The notes beneath the pieces are model-generated. The model was not told where the DNA came from, ran no database searches, and saw only the letters and a list, made by a program, of their open reading frames with translations. Positions 50,142 through 60,283 of a stretch of DNA of 64,000 nt are shown here, piece after piece (positions within the stretch are counted from its first letter, which is position 1; every line of letters begins with the position of its first letter). Source of the DNA: Celeribacter baekdonensis B30 (GTDB taxonomy: Bacteria; Pseudomonadota; Alphaproteobacteria; Rhodobacterales; Rhodobacteraceae); contig NZ_AMRK01000004.1 of assembly GCF_000299875.1 (NCBI RefSeq), positions 334,228 to 398,227 of the forward strand, given 5' to 3'. The translations under genes and the position numbers were made by a program.

Positions 50142-51614
50142 ATGCCCATTCTGTGGCTTTTCGTTCTGGTTCTGGCCCTTGGCCTTATCGGATTTGTACT
50201 GGGGCGCATGCGTGCGCTCAAAGATGCACATGGCGATATCCGTCAGTTGCATTCTTTGCCCAATTATTATGGTGCCAACGTTTTGTTCGCGACTTTGATC
50301 CCCGGCTTTGCCGTCATGGTGATCTGGTTGATCGCGCAACCGATGGTCATTCAAAGCCAGGTGACCTCTTTGATCCCTGAGCGCGCCTATACGGACGCTG
50401 GCTCTTTGAATCTTGTGATGTCGGATGTGCGCCGGGTGGCGGAGGGGCTTGATGTGGCGGTCGCCGAAGGGGCGATGACCCATGAGCAAGCCCGCGATAT
50501 TCGCTCCGAGTTCACCGATGTGCGTGCGCGTCTGGGCGCGGTCGGTGTGGCGCTTGGGTCGAATGTGGAACCCTATGTTTTGCAAGCCGCACAGAAATAT
50601 CGCACCCTGTCCAATGGCGGTCTCTGGTTGATGACTGCGCTGGTCTTGGGCGCGGCTGTGCTGGGTTTTGTGCTGTCCTATCTGCGCACCAACAAAGAGC
50701 AACGCTCGCGCAATTCGGTCGAAAGAGTGGTTCTGGCGTTGTTGATCGGCGCAGCCTCCATCGCCATCCTCACCACGCTTGGCATCGTGCTGTCGCTGTT
50801 TTCCAATACCATCGAGTTTTTCAAACTCTATCCGGCCAAGGATTTCTTTTTCGGGCTGACATGGTCGCCCTCCTTTGGCGGCGGTTCCGAGCTTGGTATC
50901 CTGCCGCTGTTCTGGGGCACGTTCTACATTTCCTTCATCGCGCTGGCGGTGGCGGTTCCGATCGGGCTTTTCGCCGCGGTGTACCTGTCGGAATACGCCG
51001 GTCCGAAAGTGCGTGCGATCGCCAAACCTTTGCTCGAAGTGCTCGCAGGCATCCCGACCATCGTTTACGGTCTCTTCGCTTTGCTGACGGTCGGGCCGCT
51101 TTTGGTCAATCTGTTCGGTGACGGTGGCGCGCTTGGCGTTGATTGGATGAAGGGCGGCACCGCCGTGATGACCGCAGGTCTGGTGATGGGGGTGATGTTG
51201 ATCCCCTTCGTCTCCTCGCTGTCTGATGACATCATCAACGCCGTGCCTCAGGCGATGCGCGATGGCTCCTTAGGCCTTGGTGCGACCAAATCCGAAACGG
51301 TGAAACAGGTGATCCTGCCGGCCGCTTTGCCGGGTATCGTCGGTGCGATCCTTTTGGCCGCCTCGCGCGCCATCGGGGAAACCATGATCGTGGTGCTTGG
51401 GGCAGGGGCCGCCGCGCGCCTGTCCGCCAACCCGTTTGAGGCGATGACCACCGTGACCGCCAAAATCGTGTCGCAGCTCACGGGGGACGCCGATTTCTCC
51501 TCGCCCGAAGCCCTCGTGGCCTTTGCCTTGGGGATGACGTTGTTTGTGATCACCCTCGCGCTTAACATCTTCGCGCTCTATATCGTGCGCAAATACCGGG
51601 AGCAGTATGACTAA
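50142..51614 (+). CDS. pstC: Phosphate ABC transporter permease PstC
   Basis: Inner-membrane permease of 490 residues, long form. The N-terminal part (about residues 1-190) holds two hydrophobic segments with a soluble loop (AYTDAGSLNLVMSDVRRVAEGLD on), extra to E. coli PstC. The transport core begins near residue 215, with SEYAGPKVRAIAKPLLEVLAGIPTIVYG and the ATPase loop GSLGLGATKSETVKQVILPAALPG. The ATG at 50142 has an AAGGA site. Confidence 0.94.
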   Translation: MPILWLFVLVLALGLIGFVLGRMRALKDAHGDIRQLHSLPNYYGANVLFATLIPGFAVMVIWLIAQPMVIQSQVTSLIPERAYTDAGSLNLVMSDVRRVAEGLDVAVAEGAMTHEQARDIRSEFTDVRARLGAVGVALGSNVEPYVLQAAQKYRTLSNGGLWLMTALVLGAAVLGFVLSYLRTNKEQRSRNSVERVVLALLIGAASIAILTTLGIVLSLFSNTIEFFKLYPAKDFFFGLTWSPSFGGGSELGILPLFWGTFYISFIALAVAVPIGLFAAVYLSEYAGPKVRAIAKPLLEVLAGIPTIVYGLFALLTVGPLLVNLFGDGGALGVDWMKGGTAVMTAGLVMGVMLIPFVSSLSDDIINAVPQAMRDGSLGLGATKSETVKQVILPAALPGIVGAILLAASRAIGETMIVVLGAGAAARLSANPFEAMTTVTAKIVSQLTGDADFSSPEALVAFALGMTLFVITLALNIFALYIVRKYREQYD

Positions 51615-52972
51615 TGTCCGATATGACCGCAAATACGCAACCGACCCCGCAAAAGAGCACCTCCTCGCTCTATGACGAAACCAAACGCACCAAACGGCGC
51701 AACCAATCCGAGGTCCGGTTCAAAGCCTATGGCGTGGCCGCGATTGCGGTTGGCTTGTTCTTCCTTATCGCTTTGCTTGTCGCGATTTTCTCCAACGGTA
51801 TTCCGGCGTTCAAACAGACCTTCATCACCATTCCGGTGGAGTTGACCGAGTCTGCTTTGGACAAAACCGGCAACCGCGATGTCGCTGAAATGTCGAAAGT
51901 CTCCACCTTTGGCTACAAGCCGGTGGTGACCAACGCTTTGGTCACGGCATTGAAAGACGCGGGGATCGCCATCCCGTTCAAAAAGGAAAAGGATGTTGAA
52001 AAACTCCTGTCCTCCTCTGTGGCTGCCCAGGTGCGCGATACGGTTTTGGCCGATCCCTCGCTCGTCGGCACATCGGTCGAGTTCCGCCTTTTGGCCTCCT
52101 CGCGGGTTGATGGCTATTTCAAAGGCCGCGTGACCCGCGATGCTTTGATCCGCGACAAAAACCTCGATGCCGAACATCTCGACATCGCTGATGCGATGGC
52201 AAAGGCCGGGTTGATGGCAACCACCTTTAACGCTGATTTCATCTTTGGCTCCGATGCCTCCGAAAGCCGCCCGGAACAGGCCGGGATCGGGGTCTCGATG
52301 ATGGGCTCTCTGTTTATGATGATCGTGGTGCTTTTGCTGTCGCTGCCCATCGGTGTGGCCACCTCGATCTACCTCGAAGAATTCGCGCCGCAAAACCGCT
52401 TTACCGATCTCATTGAGGTCAATATCTCGAACCTCGCGGCGGTGCCTTCGATCGTCTTCGGTATCCTTGGTCTGGCCGTGTTCATCCAGTTCGTACACCT
52501 GCCGCAATCCGCGCCTTTGGTCGGTGGTTTGGTGTTGACGCTGATGACCCTGCCAACGATCATCATTTCGACCCGCGCCTCATTGAAAGCTGTGCCGCCC
52601 TCGATCCGCGATGCCGCTTTGGGGGTTGGGGCCTCGAAAATGCAATCGGTGTTCCACCATGTGCTGCCCTTGGCGATGCCGGGAATCTTGACCGGGACCA
52701 TCATCGGTCTGGCTCAGGCTTTGGGCGAAACCGCACCTTTGCTGTTGATCGGGATGGTGGGCTTTATCGCCTCCAACATGCCCGACGGGATCGCCTCCGG
52801 CTTTCTTGATCCGAACTCCGCGATGCCGGCCCAGATTTACGAATGGGCCAAACGTGCCGATCCCGCCTATTATGAACGGGCATGGGGCGGCATCATCATC
52901 CTTCTTTTGTTCCTGATGACGATGAACATCATCGCCGTCATTCTGCGCCGCCGCTTTGAGCGTCGCTGGTAA
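51614..52972 (+). CDS. pstA: Phosphate ABC transporter permease PstA
   Basis: The partner permease: 452 residues. It has an N-terminal extension of the DUF3333 type with one helix and a periplasmic domain (about residues 40-210), then the core with SIYLEEFAPQNRFTDLIEVNISNLAAVPSIVFG and AALGVGASKMQSVFHHVLPLAMPG. The ATG shares its A with the pstC stop. Together with long PstC it makes the alphaproteobacterial form of the importer. Confidence 0.94.
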   Translation: MSDMTANTQPTPQKSTSSLYDETKRTKRRNQSEVRFKAYGVAAIAVGLFFLIALLVAIFSNGIPAFKQTFITIPVELTESALDKTGNRDVAEMSKVSTFGYKPVVTNALVTALKDAGIAIPFKKEKDVEKLLSSSVAAQVRDTVLADPSLVGTSVEFRLLASSRVDGYFKGRVTRDALIRDKNLDAEHLDIADAMAKAGLMATTFNADFIFGSDASESRPEQAGIGVSMMGSLFMMIVVLLLSLPIGVATSIYLEEFAPQNRFTDLIEVNISNLAAVPSIVFGILGLAVFIQFVHLPQSAPLVGGLVLTLMTLPTIIISTRASLKAVPPSIRDAALGVGASKMQSVFHHVLPLAMPGILTGTIIGLAQALGETAPLLLIGMVGFIASNMPDGIASGFLDPNSAMPAQIYEWAKRADPAYYERAWGGIIILLLFLMTMNIIAVILRRRFERRW

Positions 52973-52985
52973 TGAGGTCTGAGCC

Positions 52986-53783
52986 ATGAACGATATGCGA
53001 ATTGTGAAAAGAGACGTGGACATGAACGACACCAAAATCTCGGCCAAAGGCGTACAGGTTTTTTACGGCGACACCCACGCGATCAAAGACGTGGACGTCG
53101 AGATCAAAGATAAAACCGTCACCGCCTTTATCGGTCCGTCGGGCTGTGGCAAGTCCACCTTCCTGCGCTGTTTGAACCGGATGAACGACACGATTGATGT
53201 CTGTCGGGTGGAGGGCAAGATTTTGCTCGACCAAGAGGACATTTACGACAAACGCGTCGATCCGGTGCAATTGCGCGCGAAAGTGGGCATGGTGTTCCAA
53301 AAGCCCAACCCGTTCCCGAAATCCATCTATGACAACGTCGCCTATGGCCCGCGCATTCACGGGCTGGCCGGATCAAAGGCGGATTTGGACGTGATCGTTG
53401 AAAAATCCCTGCGTCGTGCGGCGATTTGGGACGAGGTCAAAGATCGTCTTCAGGCCCCCGGCACCGGCCTTTCGGGTGGGCAACAACAGCGTCTGTGCAT
53501 TGCCCGCGCCGTGGCGACCGAACCCGAAGTGCTGTTGATGGACGAACCCTGTTCCGCCCTTGACCCGATTGCCACGCTGCAAGTCGAGGAATTGATTGAC
53601 GAGCTGCGCGAAAACTTCTCTGTGGTGATTGTGACCCACTCGATGCAACAAGCCGCGCGCGTCAGCCAAAAGACCGCGTTTTTCCACCTCGGCAACCTTG
53701 TTGAATACGGCGATACCCAACAAATTTTCACCAACCCGAAAGATGAGCGCACTGAAAGCTACATCACCGGCCGGATCGGCTAA
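52986..53783 (+). CDS. pstB: Phosphate ABC transporter ATPase PstB
   Basis: The ATPase: 265 residues, Walker [10 protein letters not shown], the [20 protein letters not shown] segment typical of PstB, signature LSGGQQQRL, Walker [13 protein letters not shown] and switch [10 protein letters not shown]. The start at 52986 has GAGG eight bases upstream; an in-frame ATG at 53022 is also possible. Confidence 0.96.
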   Translation: MNDMRIVKRDVDMNDTKISAKGVQVFYGDTHAIKDVDVEIKDKTVTAFIGPSGCGKSTFLRCLNRMNDTIDVCRVEGKILLDQEDIYDKRVDPVQLRAKVGMVFQKPNPFPKSIYDNVAYGPRIHGLAGSKADLDVIVEKSLRRAAIWDEVKDRLQAPGTGLSGGQQQRLCIARAVATEPEVLLMDEPCSALDPIATLQVEELIDELRENFSVVIVTHSMQQAARVSQKTAFFHLGNLVEYGDTQQIFTNPKDERTESYITGRIG

Positions 53784-53794
53784 GGGAGATAGAA

Positions 53795-54520
53795 ATGCAT
53801 AACGATAACAAACATATTGCCTCTGCTTTTGATCGTGATCTGGAGGCCATTCAGGCCCTGATCATGAAAATGGGCGGACTGGTTGAAGCCAGCATCAAAG
53901 ACGCAGCTCAAGCGCTTGAAGAGCGCGATGTTGAGCTGGCCGAAAAGGTTCACAAATCCGACAAGGCCATCGACAAGCTGGAAGAGGAAGTGAACGAGGA
54001 GGCCGCGCGCCTCATCGCCTTGCGCTCTCCGACGGCAAGCGATTTGCGCACGGTGTTGACGGTGATGAAAATCTCCACCAACCTTGAACGCTGTGGCGAT
54101 TACGCCAAAAACCTCGCCAAACGCACCGGGGTTTTGGTCAATATGAACCCGATCACGGGGGCCGCCACCTCGATCCGCCGCATGGCGCGTGAGGTCGAGG
54201 AAATGCTCAAGCTGGCGCTTGATGCCTATATCCAACGCGATGTCGGCATGGCCAACGAAGTCCGTCACCGCGACCTCGATGTCGATCAGATGTACAATGC
54301 GCTGTTCCGCGAATTCCTCACCTATATGATGGAAGATCCGCGCAACATCACCGCCTGTATGCACCTGCATTTCATCGCCAAAAACATCGAACGCATGGGC
54401 GATCATGCCACCTCGATCGCGGAACAGGTGATCTACCTCACCACCGGCGAATTGCCCGAGGATGCGCGTCCGAAAGGCGACATCACCTCACAGAAAATGA
54501 TGGATGTGGAGGGCGAATAA
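53795..54520 (+). CDS. phoU: Phosphate signalling protein PhoU
   Basis: Helical-bundle regulator that links PstB to PhoR and keeps the Pho regulon off in high phosphate. 241 residues with two three-helix repeats and metal-binding motifs EEEVNEEAARLIALRSPTASDLR and HRDLDVDQMYN. The stop overlaps the phoB start by one base. Confidence 0.95.
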   Translation: MHNDNKHIASAFDRDLEAIQALIMKMGGLVEASIKDAAQALEERDVELAEKVHKSDKAIDKLEEEVNEEAARLIALRSPTASDLRTVLTVMKISTNLERCGDYAKNLAKRTGVLVNMNPITGAATSIRRMAREVEEMLKLALDAYIQRDVGMANEVRHRDLDVDQMYNALFREFLTYMMEDPRNITACMHLHFIAKNIERMGDHATSIAEQVIYLTTGELPEDARPKGDITSQKMMDVEGE

Positions 54521-55209
54521 TGGCCGCTGATCAACCCCGCGTTCTGGTGGTCGAAGACGAACCTGCCCAGAGAGAGGTTTTGGCCTATAACCTCGAAGCC
54601 GAAGGATTTGTCGTCTCGAAAGCCGAGAATGGCGATGATGCCCTGTTGTTTGTCGACGAAGATCAGCCCGACATCATCGTGCTTGATTGGATGCTCCCTG
54701 GCGTGTCCGGCATCGAGATTTGCCGCCGTTTGAAAACCCGTGCGGACACCCGCGACATTCCGGTCATCATGCTGTCGGCCCGTTCTGAAGAAGTGGACCG
54801 GGTGCGGGGGTTAGAGACCGGCGCGGACGACTATGTCGTCAAACCCTATTCGGTGATCGAACTGATGGCACGTGTGCGCACGCAATTGCGGCGCGTGCGT
54901 CCGGCGGCGGCGGGGCAGGTGTTGGAATTCGAAGACATCCGCCTTGATTCCGAAACCCATCGGGTGACGCGTGGCGAAAGCTCTTTGAAACTTGGGCCGA
55001 CCGAATTCCGCCTGTTGTCCACTTTCATGGAAAAACCGGGCCGTGTCTGGTCGCGCGAACAGCTATTGGATCGGGTCTGGGGCCGCGACATCTACGTCGA
55101 CACCCGCACCGTCGATGTCCATATCGGCCGTTTGCGCAAGGCGTTGTGCCAATATGGCGGCATCGACCCGGTGCGCACCGTGCGTGGGGCAGGGTACGCG
55201 CTCGGCTAA
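54520..55209 (+). CDS. phoB: Phosphate regulon response regulator PhoB
   Basis: OmpR-type activator of 229 residues. Receiver with VEDEPAQ, phospho-acceptor Asp56 (IIVLDWMLPG), Lys in VVKPYS; C-terminal winged helix (about residues 130-228, ending VRTVRGAGYALG). It binds the Pho boxes seen before phoR and pstS. It ends the operon and is followed by a terminator. Confidence 0.96.
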   Translation: MAADQPRVLVVEDEPAQREVLAYNLEAEGFVVSKAENGDDALLFVDEDQPDIIVLDWMLPGVSGIEICRRLKTRADTRDIPVIMLSARSEEVDRVRGLETGADDYVVKPYSVIELMARVRTQLRRVRPAAAGQVLEFEDIRLDSETHRVTRGESSLKLGPTEFRLLSTFMEKPGRVWSREQLLDRVWGRDIYVDTRTVDVHIGRLRKALCQYGGIDPVRTVRGAGYALG

Positions 55210-55235
55210 GCCCCCCGTTCTTGCAAAATGAACAC

Positions 55236-55267
55236 ACACCGCCCTTCAGCAAAGGGGCGGTGTTTTT
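55236..55267 (+). terminator. Terminator of the pst-phoB operon
   Basis: ACACCGCCC (55236-55244) pairs with GGGCGGTGT (55255-55263), followed by TTTT. It lies 27 bases after the phoB stop. Confidence 0.9.
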
Positions 55268-55438
55268 GTCTTGAGGGGCGTGTGCTCTGGCGACGTGCCG
55301 CGCATGGCATCACTTGACGCAAAGACTGGCAACACCCCGCCGTTCTTCGCCGGTGACGGCAAAGTTTTGATTCACGTTTTTCACGAAACCCTTTATGGGA
55401 TCAAATGAGAGACAGATGCACCGCGAAGGATCAAGACG

Positions 55439-56107
55439 ATGATGACGGCCATCCAAGTAAAGGAACCTGCCCACCTGCGCACCTATCGCGGGATTCGTGA
55501 TCTGATCCTTTCTGGCGATCTGGTGCCCGGCCAACCTGTCACCATCCAGGGGCTGATTGACCAACTCGGCTCCGGCATGACGCCCGTGCGTGAGGCCATT
55601 CGTCGGCTGACTTCTGAGGGCGCTTTGATTTTCCATGGCAACCGCCGGGTGACGGTGCCCGTACTGACGCTGGCGCAAGTGGACGAGTTGATCCTCGCCC
55701 GTTGTGGCCTGGAACCCGAATTGGCGCGGCGTGCGGCGATGTGCATTTCCGCGGAGGACATAACAGCCTTGGAAGAGATAGATGAGGCGATTGACGAGTC
55801 GATGCGCGCGGGTGACACCCGTGGATACATGATCCACAATCACCGGTTTCACATGGCCCTGTACGCCCCGGCACAGGCCGAAGTGATTGGACCCATTGTC
55901 GATGCGTTGTGGCTGCGTTCGGCCCCGGCGCTGCGGGTGATGTGTACGCGGTTTGGCACACAAAACCTGCCGGATATGCATATGGCCGCCATTGCCGCGC
56001 TGCGGATGCGCGACGCGGATGCAGCGGCGGAGGCAATCCGGGCTGATGTGTTGCAGGGGATGGAAAACGTCCGCGCCATCCTTTCGGACGGCGCGTCATT
56101 GGTGTAG
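55439..56107 (+). CDS. GntR-family (FadR/FCD) regulator
   Basis: A 222-residue regulator with an N-terminal winged helix (RTYRGIRDLILSGDLVPGQPVTIQGLIDQ-like region, residues about 12-75) and a C-terminal FCD effector domain with His residues (IHNHRFHMALY) for metal or acid binding. It converges with, and probably controls, the amine-catabolic operon on the minus strand. The ATG has an AAGGA site eight bases before it. The effector is unknown. Confidence 0.88.
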   Translation: MMTAIQVKEPAHLRTYRGIRDLILSGDLVPGQPVTIQGLIDQLGSGMTPVREAIRRLTSEGALIFHGNRRVTVPVLTLAQVDELILARCGLEPELARRAAMCISAEDITALEEIDEAIDESMRAGDTRGYMIHNHRFHMALYAPAQAEVIGPIVDALWLRSAPALRVMCTRFGTQNLPDMHMAAIAALRMRDADAAAEAIRADVLQGMENVRAILSDGASLV

Positions 56108-56131
56108 GTGCAGTTTGGGCGAAACCTGAGC

Positions 56132-57559
56132 TTAGACGGATATTGCCTTGATTTCACAGAAATCTTCGATTCCGTAGACGCCGCCTTCACGCCCATTTCC
56201 TGACAGTTTATAGCCCCCAAAAGGCGAGCCATAAGAAATGTCCGAGCCATTGAGATGCACCATACCCGCACGAATGTCGCGCGCCATGGCCAACCCGCGG
56301 GACTCGTCGCCGGTCTGGATATAGGCGGCCAACCCGTAAGGCGTGTCATTGGCGATGCGCACGGCGTCCGCGTCGTCCTGATAGGCGATCATCACCAAAA
56401 CCGGACCAAACACCTCTTCTTGGGCGATGCGCATGTCATTGGTCACATCGCCAAACACGGTGGGACGGCAGAAATAGCCACGATTAAATCCCTCGGGACG
56501 GCCAAGGCCGCCCGCAACCACGCGCGCACCGTCCTCAATCCCGACCTGAATCAGGCTTTGCACCCGGTCATATTGCATCTGTGACACCAGCGGACCGATG
56601 TGGGAGCCGGGCAGGGACGGCAGCCCCACAGTGGTGGCCTCTGCGGCCTCTTTGGCAATCTCCATCGCGGTCTCATATTGGCTTGCGGGCACCAACATCC
56701 GCGTGGGCGCGTTGCAGCTTTGGCCAGTGTTTTGGAAACAATGGCGCACGCCGCGTTTGACCGCCGCGTCCAGATCACAATCGTCCAACAGGATGTTGGG
56801 GGATTTGCCGCCCAATTCCAACGTAACACGTTTGACCGTGGCGGCGGCGGCTTTGGAAATTTCCACGCCAGCCCGGGTCGAGCCGGTAAAGGAGATCATC
56901 GCCACATCCGGGTGGCTGGAAATCGCCGCCCCGACAGTCGGGCCGTCACCGTTCACAAGGTTGAACACGCCTGCGGGCACACCGGCGTCTGCCAAAATCT
57001 CCGCGTATAAAAGCGCGCTCATCGGCGTCAACTCGGAGGGTTTGAGCACCATCGTGCAACCCGCCGCAAGGGCTGGAATAACCTTGAGCGCGATTTGGTT
57101 GATCGGCCAGTTCCATGGCGTGATGAACCCACAAACACCAATCGGCTCATGCAGGATCATATCGCCCACGGCGTTTTTGTGGTCAAACTCAAAGGATTCA
57201 AGCGCCTTGACCACACCGTCCAAATGGCCAATGCCAACCGCAGCCTGCGCCCGGTCCGAGAGCGAAATCGGCGCGCCCATTTCTTCGGAAATCGCTTGGG
57301 CCATTTCGTCATACCGCGCTTGGTAGGCGCTGCGGATCGCGGCCAAAAGCTCCAGACGCTCCGCTTTCGTGGTGCGTGAAAAGGCTGGGAAGGCGGCTTT
57401 GGCCGCGGCCACGGCGGCGTCCACATCAGCGGTGGTGCCCATGGCGACAGATGCAAAGATTTCCTCCGTCGCCGGGTTGATCACATCGAGCGTCTCATGG
57501 CCTTTGGGGGCAACCCATTGCCCACCGATATAGAAGCGATCCGTTTTCAATTCCGTCAT
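56132..57559 (-). CDS. Aldehyde dehydrogenase family protein
   Basis: NAD(P)-dependent aldehyde oxidation. The 475-residue protein has the PWNWPINQ motif, the nucleotide-binding ISFTGSTRAGVEI, the general base Glu in TLELGGKSP, and the catalytic Cys282 (NTGQSCNAPTR). Last gene of an aminotransferase-oxidase-dehydrogenase set, so it should oxidise the aminoaldehyde made by one of the other two, for example 4-aminobutanal or a gamma-glutamyl form. Confidence 0.92.
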   Translation of the reverse strand: MTELKTDRFYIGGQWVAPKGHETLDVINPATEEIFASVAMGTTADVDAAVAAAKAAFPAFSRTTKAERLELLAAIRSAYQARYDEMAQAISEEMGAPISLSDRAQAAVGIGHLDGVVKALESFEFDHKNAVGDMILHEPIGVCGFITPWNWPINQIALKVIPALAAGCTMVLKPSELTPMSALLYAEILADAGVPAGVFNLVNGDGPTVGAAISSHPDVAMISFTGSTRAGVEISKAAAATVKRVTLELGGKSPNILLDDCDLDAAVKRGVRHCFQNTGQSCNAPTRMLVPASQYETAMEIAKEAAEATTVGLPSLPGSHIGPLVSQMQYDRVQSLIQVGIEDGARVVAGGLGRPEGFNRGYFCRPTVFGDVTNDMRIAQEEVFGPVLVMIAYQDDADAVRIANDTPYGLAAYIQTGDESRGLAMARDIRAGMVHLNGSDISYGSPFGGYKLSGNGREGGVYGIEDFCEIKAISV

Positions 57560-57585
57560 GTGAGCCTCATATCTGTTTGAATTTC

Positions 57586-58887
57586 TTAAAACTTGTCACG
57601 CAGAGCATACCACGTCATCGCCGCAACCAAAAGCGGTGTGCGCAGCTTTGGACCGCCCGGAAACCGCGGCGTCGGCAGGTGGTTGATGACATCGAACCGC
57701 GCGGCCTGACCGGCGATGGCCTCGGCGGCGATTTTGCCTGCGAGAGTTGCAAGCGCCACGCCCTGACCGGAAAATCCGGCAATGGAGAGGGCAGAGGGGC
57801 CAAGCCGGTCAAAATGCGGCAGGCGCGACATGGTGATGCCCAAAGTGCCGCCCCAAGCATAGTCGATTTTGGCCGATTTGAGTTGAGGAAATACCTCCAA
57901 CATTGGCCCGCGCACCTTGGCACGCAGATCGGCCGGGAACCTATAACCATAGCTTTCGCCACCGCCGAAAATCATCCGATTGTCCTCGGAGAGGCGGAAG
58001 TAATTGATCACAAAGCGCGAGTCGGCCACGGCATAGCGGTTCGGGATCAAGCTGTTGGCGAGATCCTGGGGCAGGGGTTCCGTCACCGCGATAAAATTAT
58101 TGATCGGCATCACCCGACGGCTGACCGTGGGCAACAGGTTGTTGTGATAGCCGTTGAGCGCCACGATCAGATGATCGGCCTCGATCAGGGCAGACCCGGT
58201 GTGAACCCGTGGTTTTGCCGCCGTGTCCACCTTGGTGACGCGTGAGGTTTCATAGATTCGCACGCCTGCCGCCTCGGCCAAACGCGCCAAGGCAAAAGCG
58301 TAGCGCAGCGGGTGTAAATGCCCCGATCCCATATCCAGCGACCCGGAATGATAGCCCGGACTGCCGACCTCGTGGCGGATCTCGTCGCGCGAGAGAAAGC
58401 GGATTTTGTCATAGCCATAGGTGGTATTGAGATGCTCGACATGGGCCTTGGAATGGGCGCCATAGCGGGCACGGTGATTGGCGTGAATGACGCCATCGGT
58501 CCAGCCACAGCCATCGCCCTCTTCACGGATCAGCGCCTTGACCAGATCGACCGCCTCAGATCCCATGTCCCAAAGCACCCGCGCCGTATCGAGACCGACG
58601 AGTGTCTCAAGATCGCCCTGTTCCAACCGCTGCCCGGTGGAGACCTGACCACCATTGCGACCAGAGGCGCCGGAGCCGACCCGCGAGGCCTCCAAAAGCA
58701 CCACATCCAAGCCCTGACGTGCCAAATGCAGCGCCGCAGACAGCCCGCCGTAGCCGCCGCCAACGACGCAGACATCGGCCTTGATCGCGCCCTCGGCCAT
58801 CGGATAGGGACCGGGCGCTTCGGCTGTGGCGGCGTAAAAGGAGCGGGGGTGTTGGCCGGGCGTGTCGTTGATGGTGAGAATGTCCAT
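57586..58887 (-). CDS. FAD-dependent amine oxidoreductase, PuuB-like
   Basis: A 433-residue DAO-family flavoenzyme. FAD motif CVVGGGYGGLSAALHLA near residue 35, the ASRVGSGASGRNGGQVSTGQ segment typical of gamma-glutamylputrescine oxidase-like enzymes, and a C-terminal AGFSGQGVALATLAGKI that closes the FAD site. Context with an aminotransferase and aldehyde dehydrogenase suggests polyamine or other amine breakdown. No glutamine synthetase-like ligase (PuuA) is present in the window. Confidence 0.88.
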   Translation of the reverse strand: MDILTINDTPGQHPRSFYAATAEAPGPYPMAEGAIKADVCVVGGGYGGLSAALHLARQGLDVVLLEASRVGSGASGRNGGQVSTGQRLEQGDLETLVGLDTARVLWDMGSEAVDLVKALIREEGDGCGWTDGVIHANHRARYGAHSKAHVEHLNTTYGYDKIRFLSRDEIRHEVGSPGYHSGSLDMGSGHLHPLRYAFALARLAEAAGVRIYETSRVTKVDTAAKPRVHTGSALIEADHLIVALNGYHNNLLPTVSRRVMPINNFIAVTEPLPQDLANSLIPNRYAVADSRFVINYFRLSEDNRMIFGGGESYGYRFPADLRAKVRGPMLEVFPQLKSAKIDYAWGGTLGITMSRLPHFDRLGPSALSIAGFSGQGVALATLAGKIAAEAIAGQAARFDVINHLPTPRFPGGPKLRTPLLVAAMTWYALRDKF

Positions 58888-58891
58888 AAAG

Positions 58892-60283
58892 TTATGCTGA
58901 AACGTTCAGCCCCTCCGCGTTGAGATAGGCCAGAGTTTCGTCCAGTGAGAGCCGCGCGCGGTCGATCAGGATGTCGATTTCCGCCTTGGTGATGATCAAT
59001 GGCGGCGAGATGATCATCCGGTCGCCAACATGGCGCATCACCAGATTATTGGCAAAACAGCGCTCGCGACAGTAATAGCCGACAGTGCCTGTGGGGCTTG
59101 CGAATTTGGCGCGGGTGGCTTTGTTTGGCGTCAGGGCGATGGAGCCCATGAGACCGACGATTTTGGCCTCTCCAACCAGCGGGTGATCGGTCAGGCTTTC
59201 CCATTTTTCTTTCAGATAGGGCGCGATCTCAGACCCCGCGCGTTCAACAATGCCGTCCTCATCCAACAGGCGCAGGTTTTCGAGCGCCACGGCGCAGGCG
59301 ACCGGATGTCCTGCATAGGTATAGCCATGGGCGAATTCGTCGGCGGCATCGAGTGTGTTGAAAATCTCGTCCGAGACAATGGACGCGCCCAAGGGGATAT
59401 AGCCCGAGGTGATGCCCTTGGCGCAGGTCATGATGTCGGGGGTGAAGCCCATGGTTTGACAGCCGAACCAGTTGCCGGTGCGGCCAAAGCCGGTGATCAC
59501 TTCGTCGGCGATCAACAGGATGCCATATTGCTTACAAATCCTTTGAATTTCAGGCCAGTAGGTGACGGGGGGCACGATCACGCCGCCTGCGCCCTGCACC
59601 GGTTCCGCGATAAAGGCTGCGACCTTATCCGCGCCAAGCTCAAGGATTTTCGTCTCCAGTTGACGGGCTCGTTCCAGCCCGAAATCTTCGGGTGTCATAT
59701 CGCCGCCTTCGGACCACCAATCAGGCTGGTCAATATGCACGATGCCGGGGATCGGCAAACCGCCTTGGGCATGCATGCCCTTCATCCCGCCCAAAGAGGC
59801 CGCCCCCATGGTCGAGCCATGATAGCCATTCCAACGCGAGATGACGATGGACCGCTCCGGCTGGCCCTTGGCGGCCCAATAATGGCGCACCATGCGCAGG
59901 TTTGTGTCGTTGGAATCCGAGCCAGAGCCGTTGAAAAACACATGGTTCAAATCCCCCGGCGCAAGCTCGGCCAGACGTTTGGCCAACATGATCGCGGGCA
60001 CGGTCGAGGTTTGGAAAAAGGTGTTGTAGAACGGCAATTGCAACATTTGGCGGGCGGCGACGTCGACCAATTCCTGACGCCCGTATCCAATATTGACGCA
60101 CCAAAGACCAGCCATCGCATCAAGGATCACTTCGCCGTCGCTGTCGGTCAGCCACACGCCCTTGGCGGAGGTGATGATCCGCGCCCCTTTCCTGGCCAGT
60201 TCCGCGCTGTCGGTGAACGGGTGCATATGATGGGCGGCGTCGAGCGCCTGAAGCTCTGCGGTGGGCAAATGATTGTCACTCAT
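58892..60283 (-). CDS. Class III aminotransferase, probable polyamine-pyruvate type
   Basis: PLP enzyme of 463 residues with the class III signature: GSGSDSNDTNLRMVRHYW, LLIADEVITGFGRTG and the PLP lysine in MTCAKGITSGYIPLG. Similar in pattern to putrescine- or spermidine-pyruvate aminotransferases (SpuC type). First gene of the operon; the oxidase gene follows after four bases. Substrate is inferred from neighbours. Confidence 0.9.
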   Translation of the reverse strand: MSDNHLPTAELQALDAAHHMHPFTDSAELARKGARIITSAKGVWLTDSDGEVILDAMAGLWCVNIGYGRQELVDVAARQMLQLPFYNTFFQTSTVPAIMLAKRLAELAPGDLNHVFFNGSGSDSNDTNLRMVRHYWAAKGQPERSIVISRWNGYHGSTMGAASLGGMKGMHAQGGLPIPGIVHIDQPDWWSEGGDMTPEDFGLERARQLETKILELGADKVAAFIAEPVQGAGGVIVPPVTYWPEIQRICKQYGILLIADEVITGFGRTGNWFGCQTMGFTPDIMTCAKGITSGYIPLGASIVSDEIFNTLDAADEFAHGYTYAGHPVACAVALENLRLLDEDGIVERAGSEIAPYLKEKWESLTDHPLVGEAKIVGLMGSIALTPNKATRAKFASPTGTVGYYCRERCFANNLVMRHVGDRMIISPPLIITKAEIDILIDRARLSLDETLAYLNAEGLNVSA

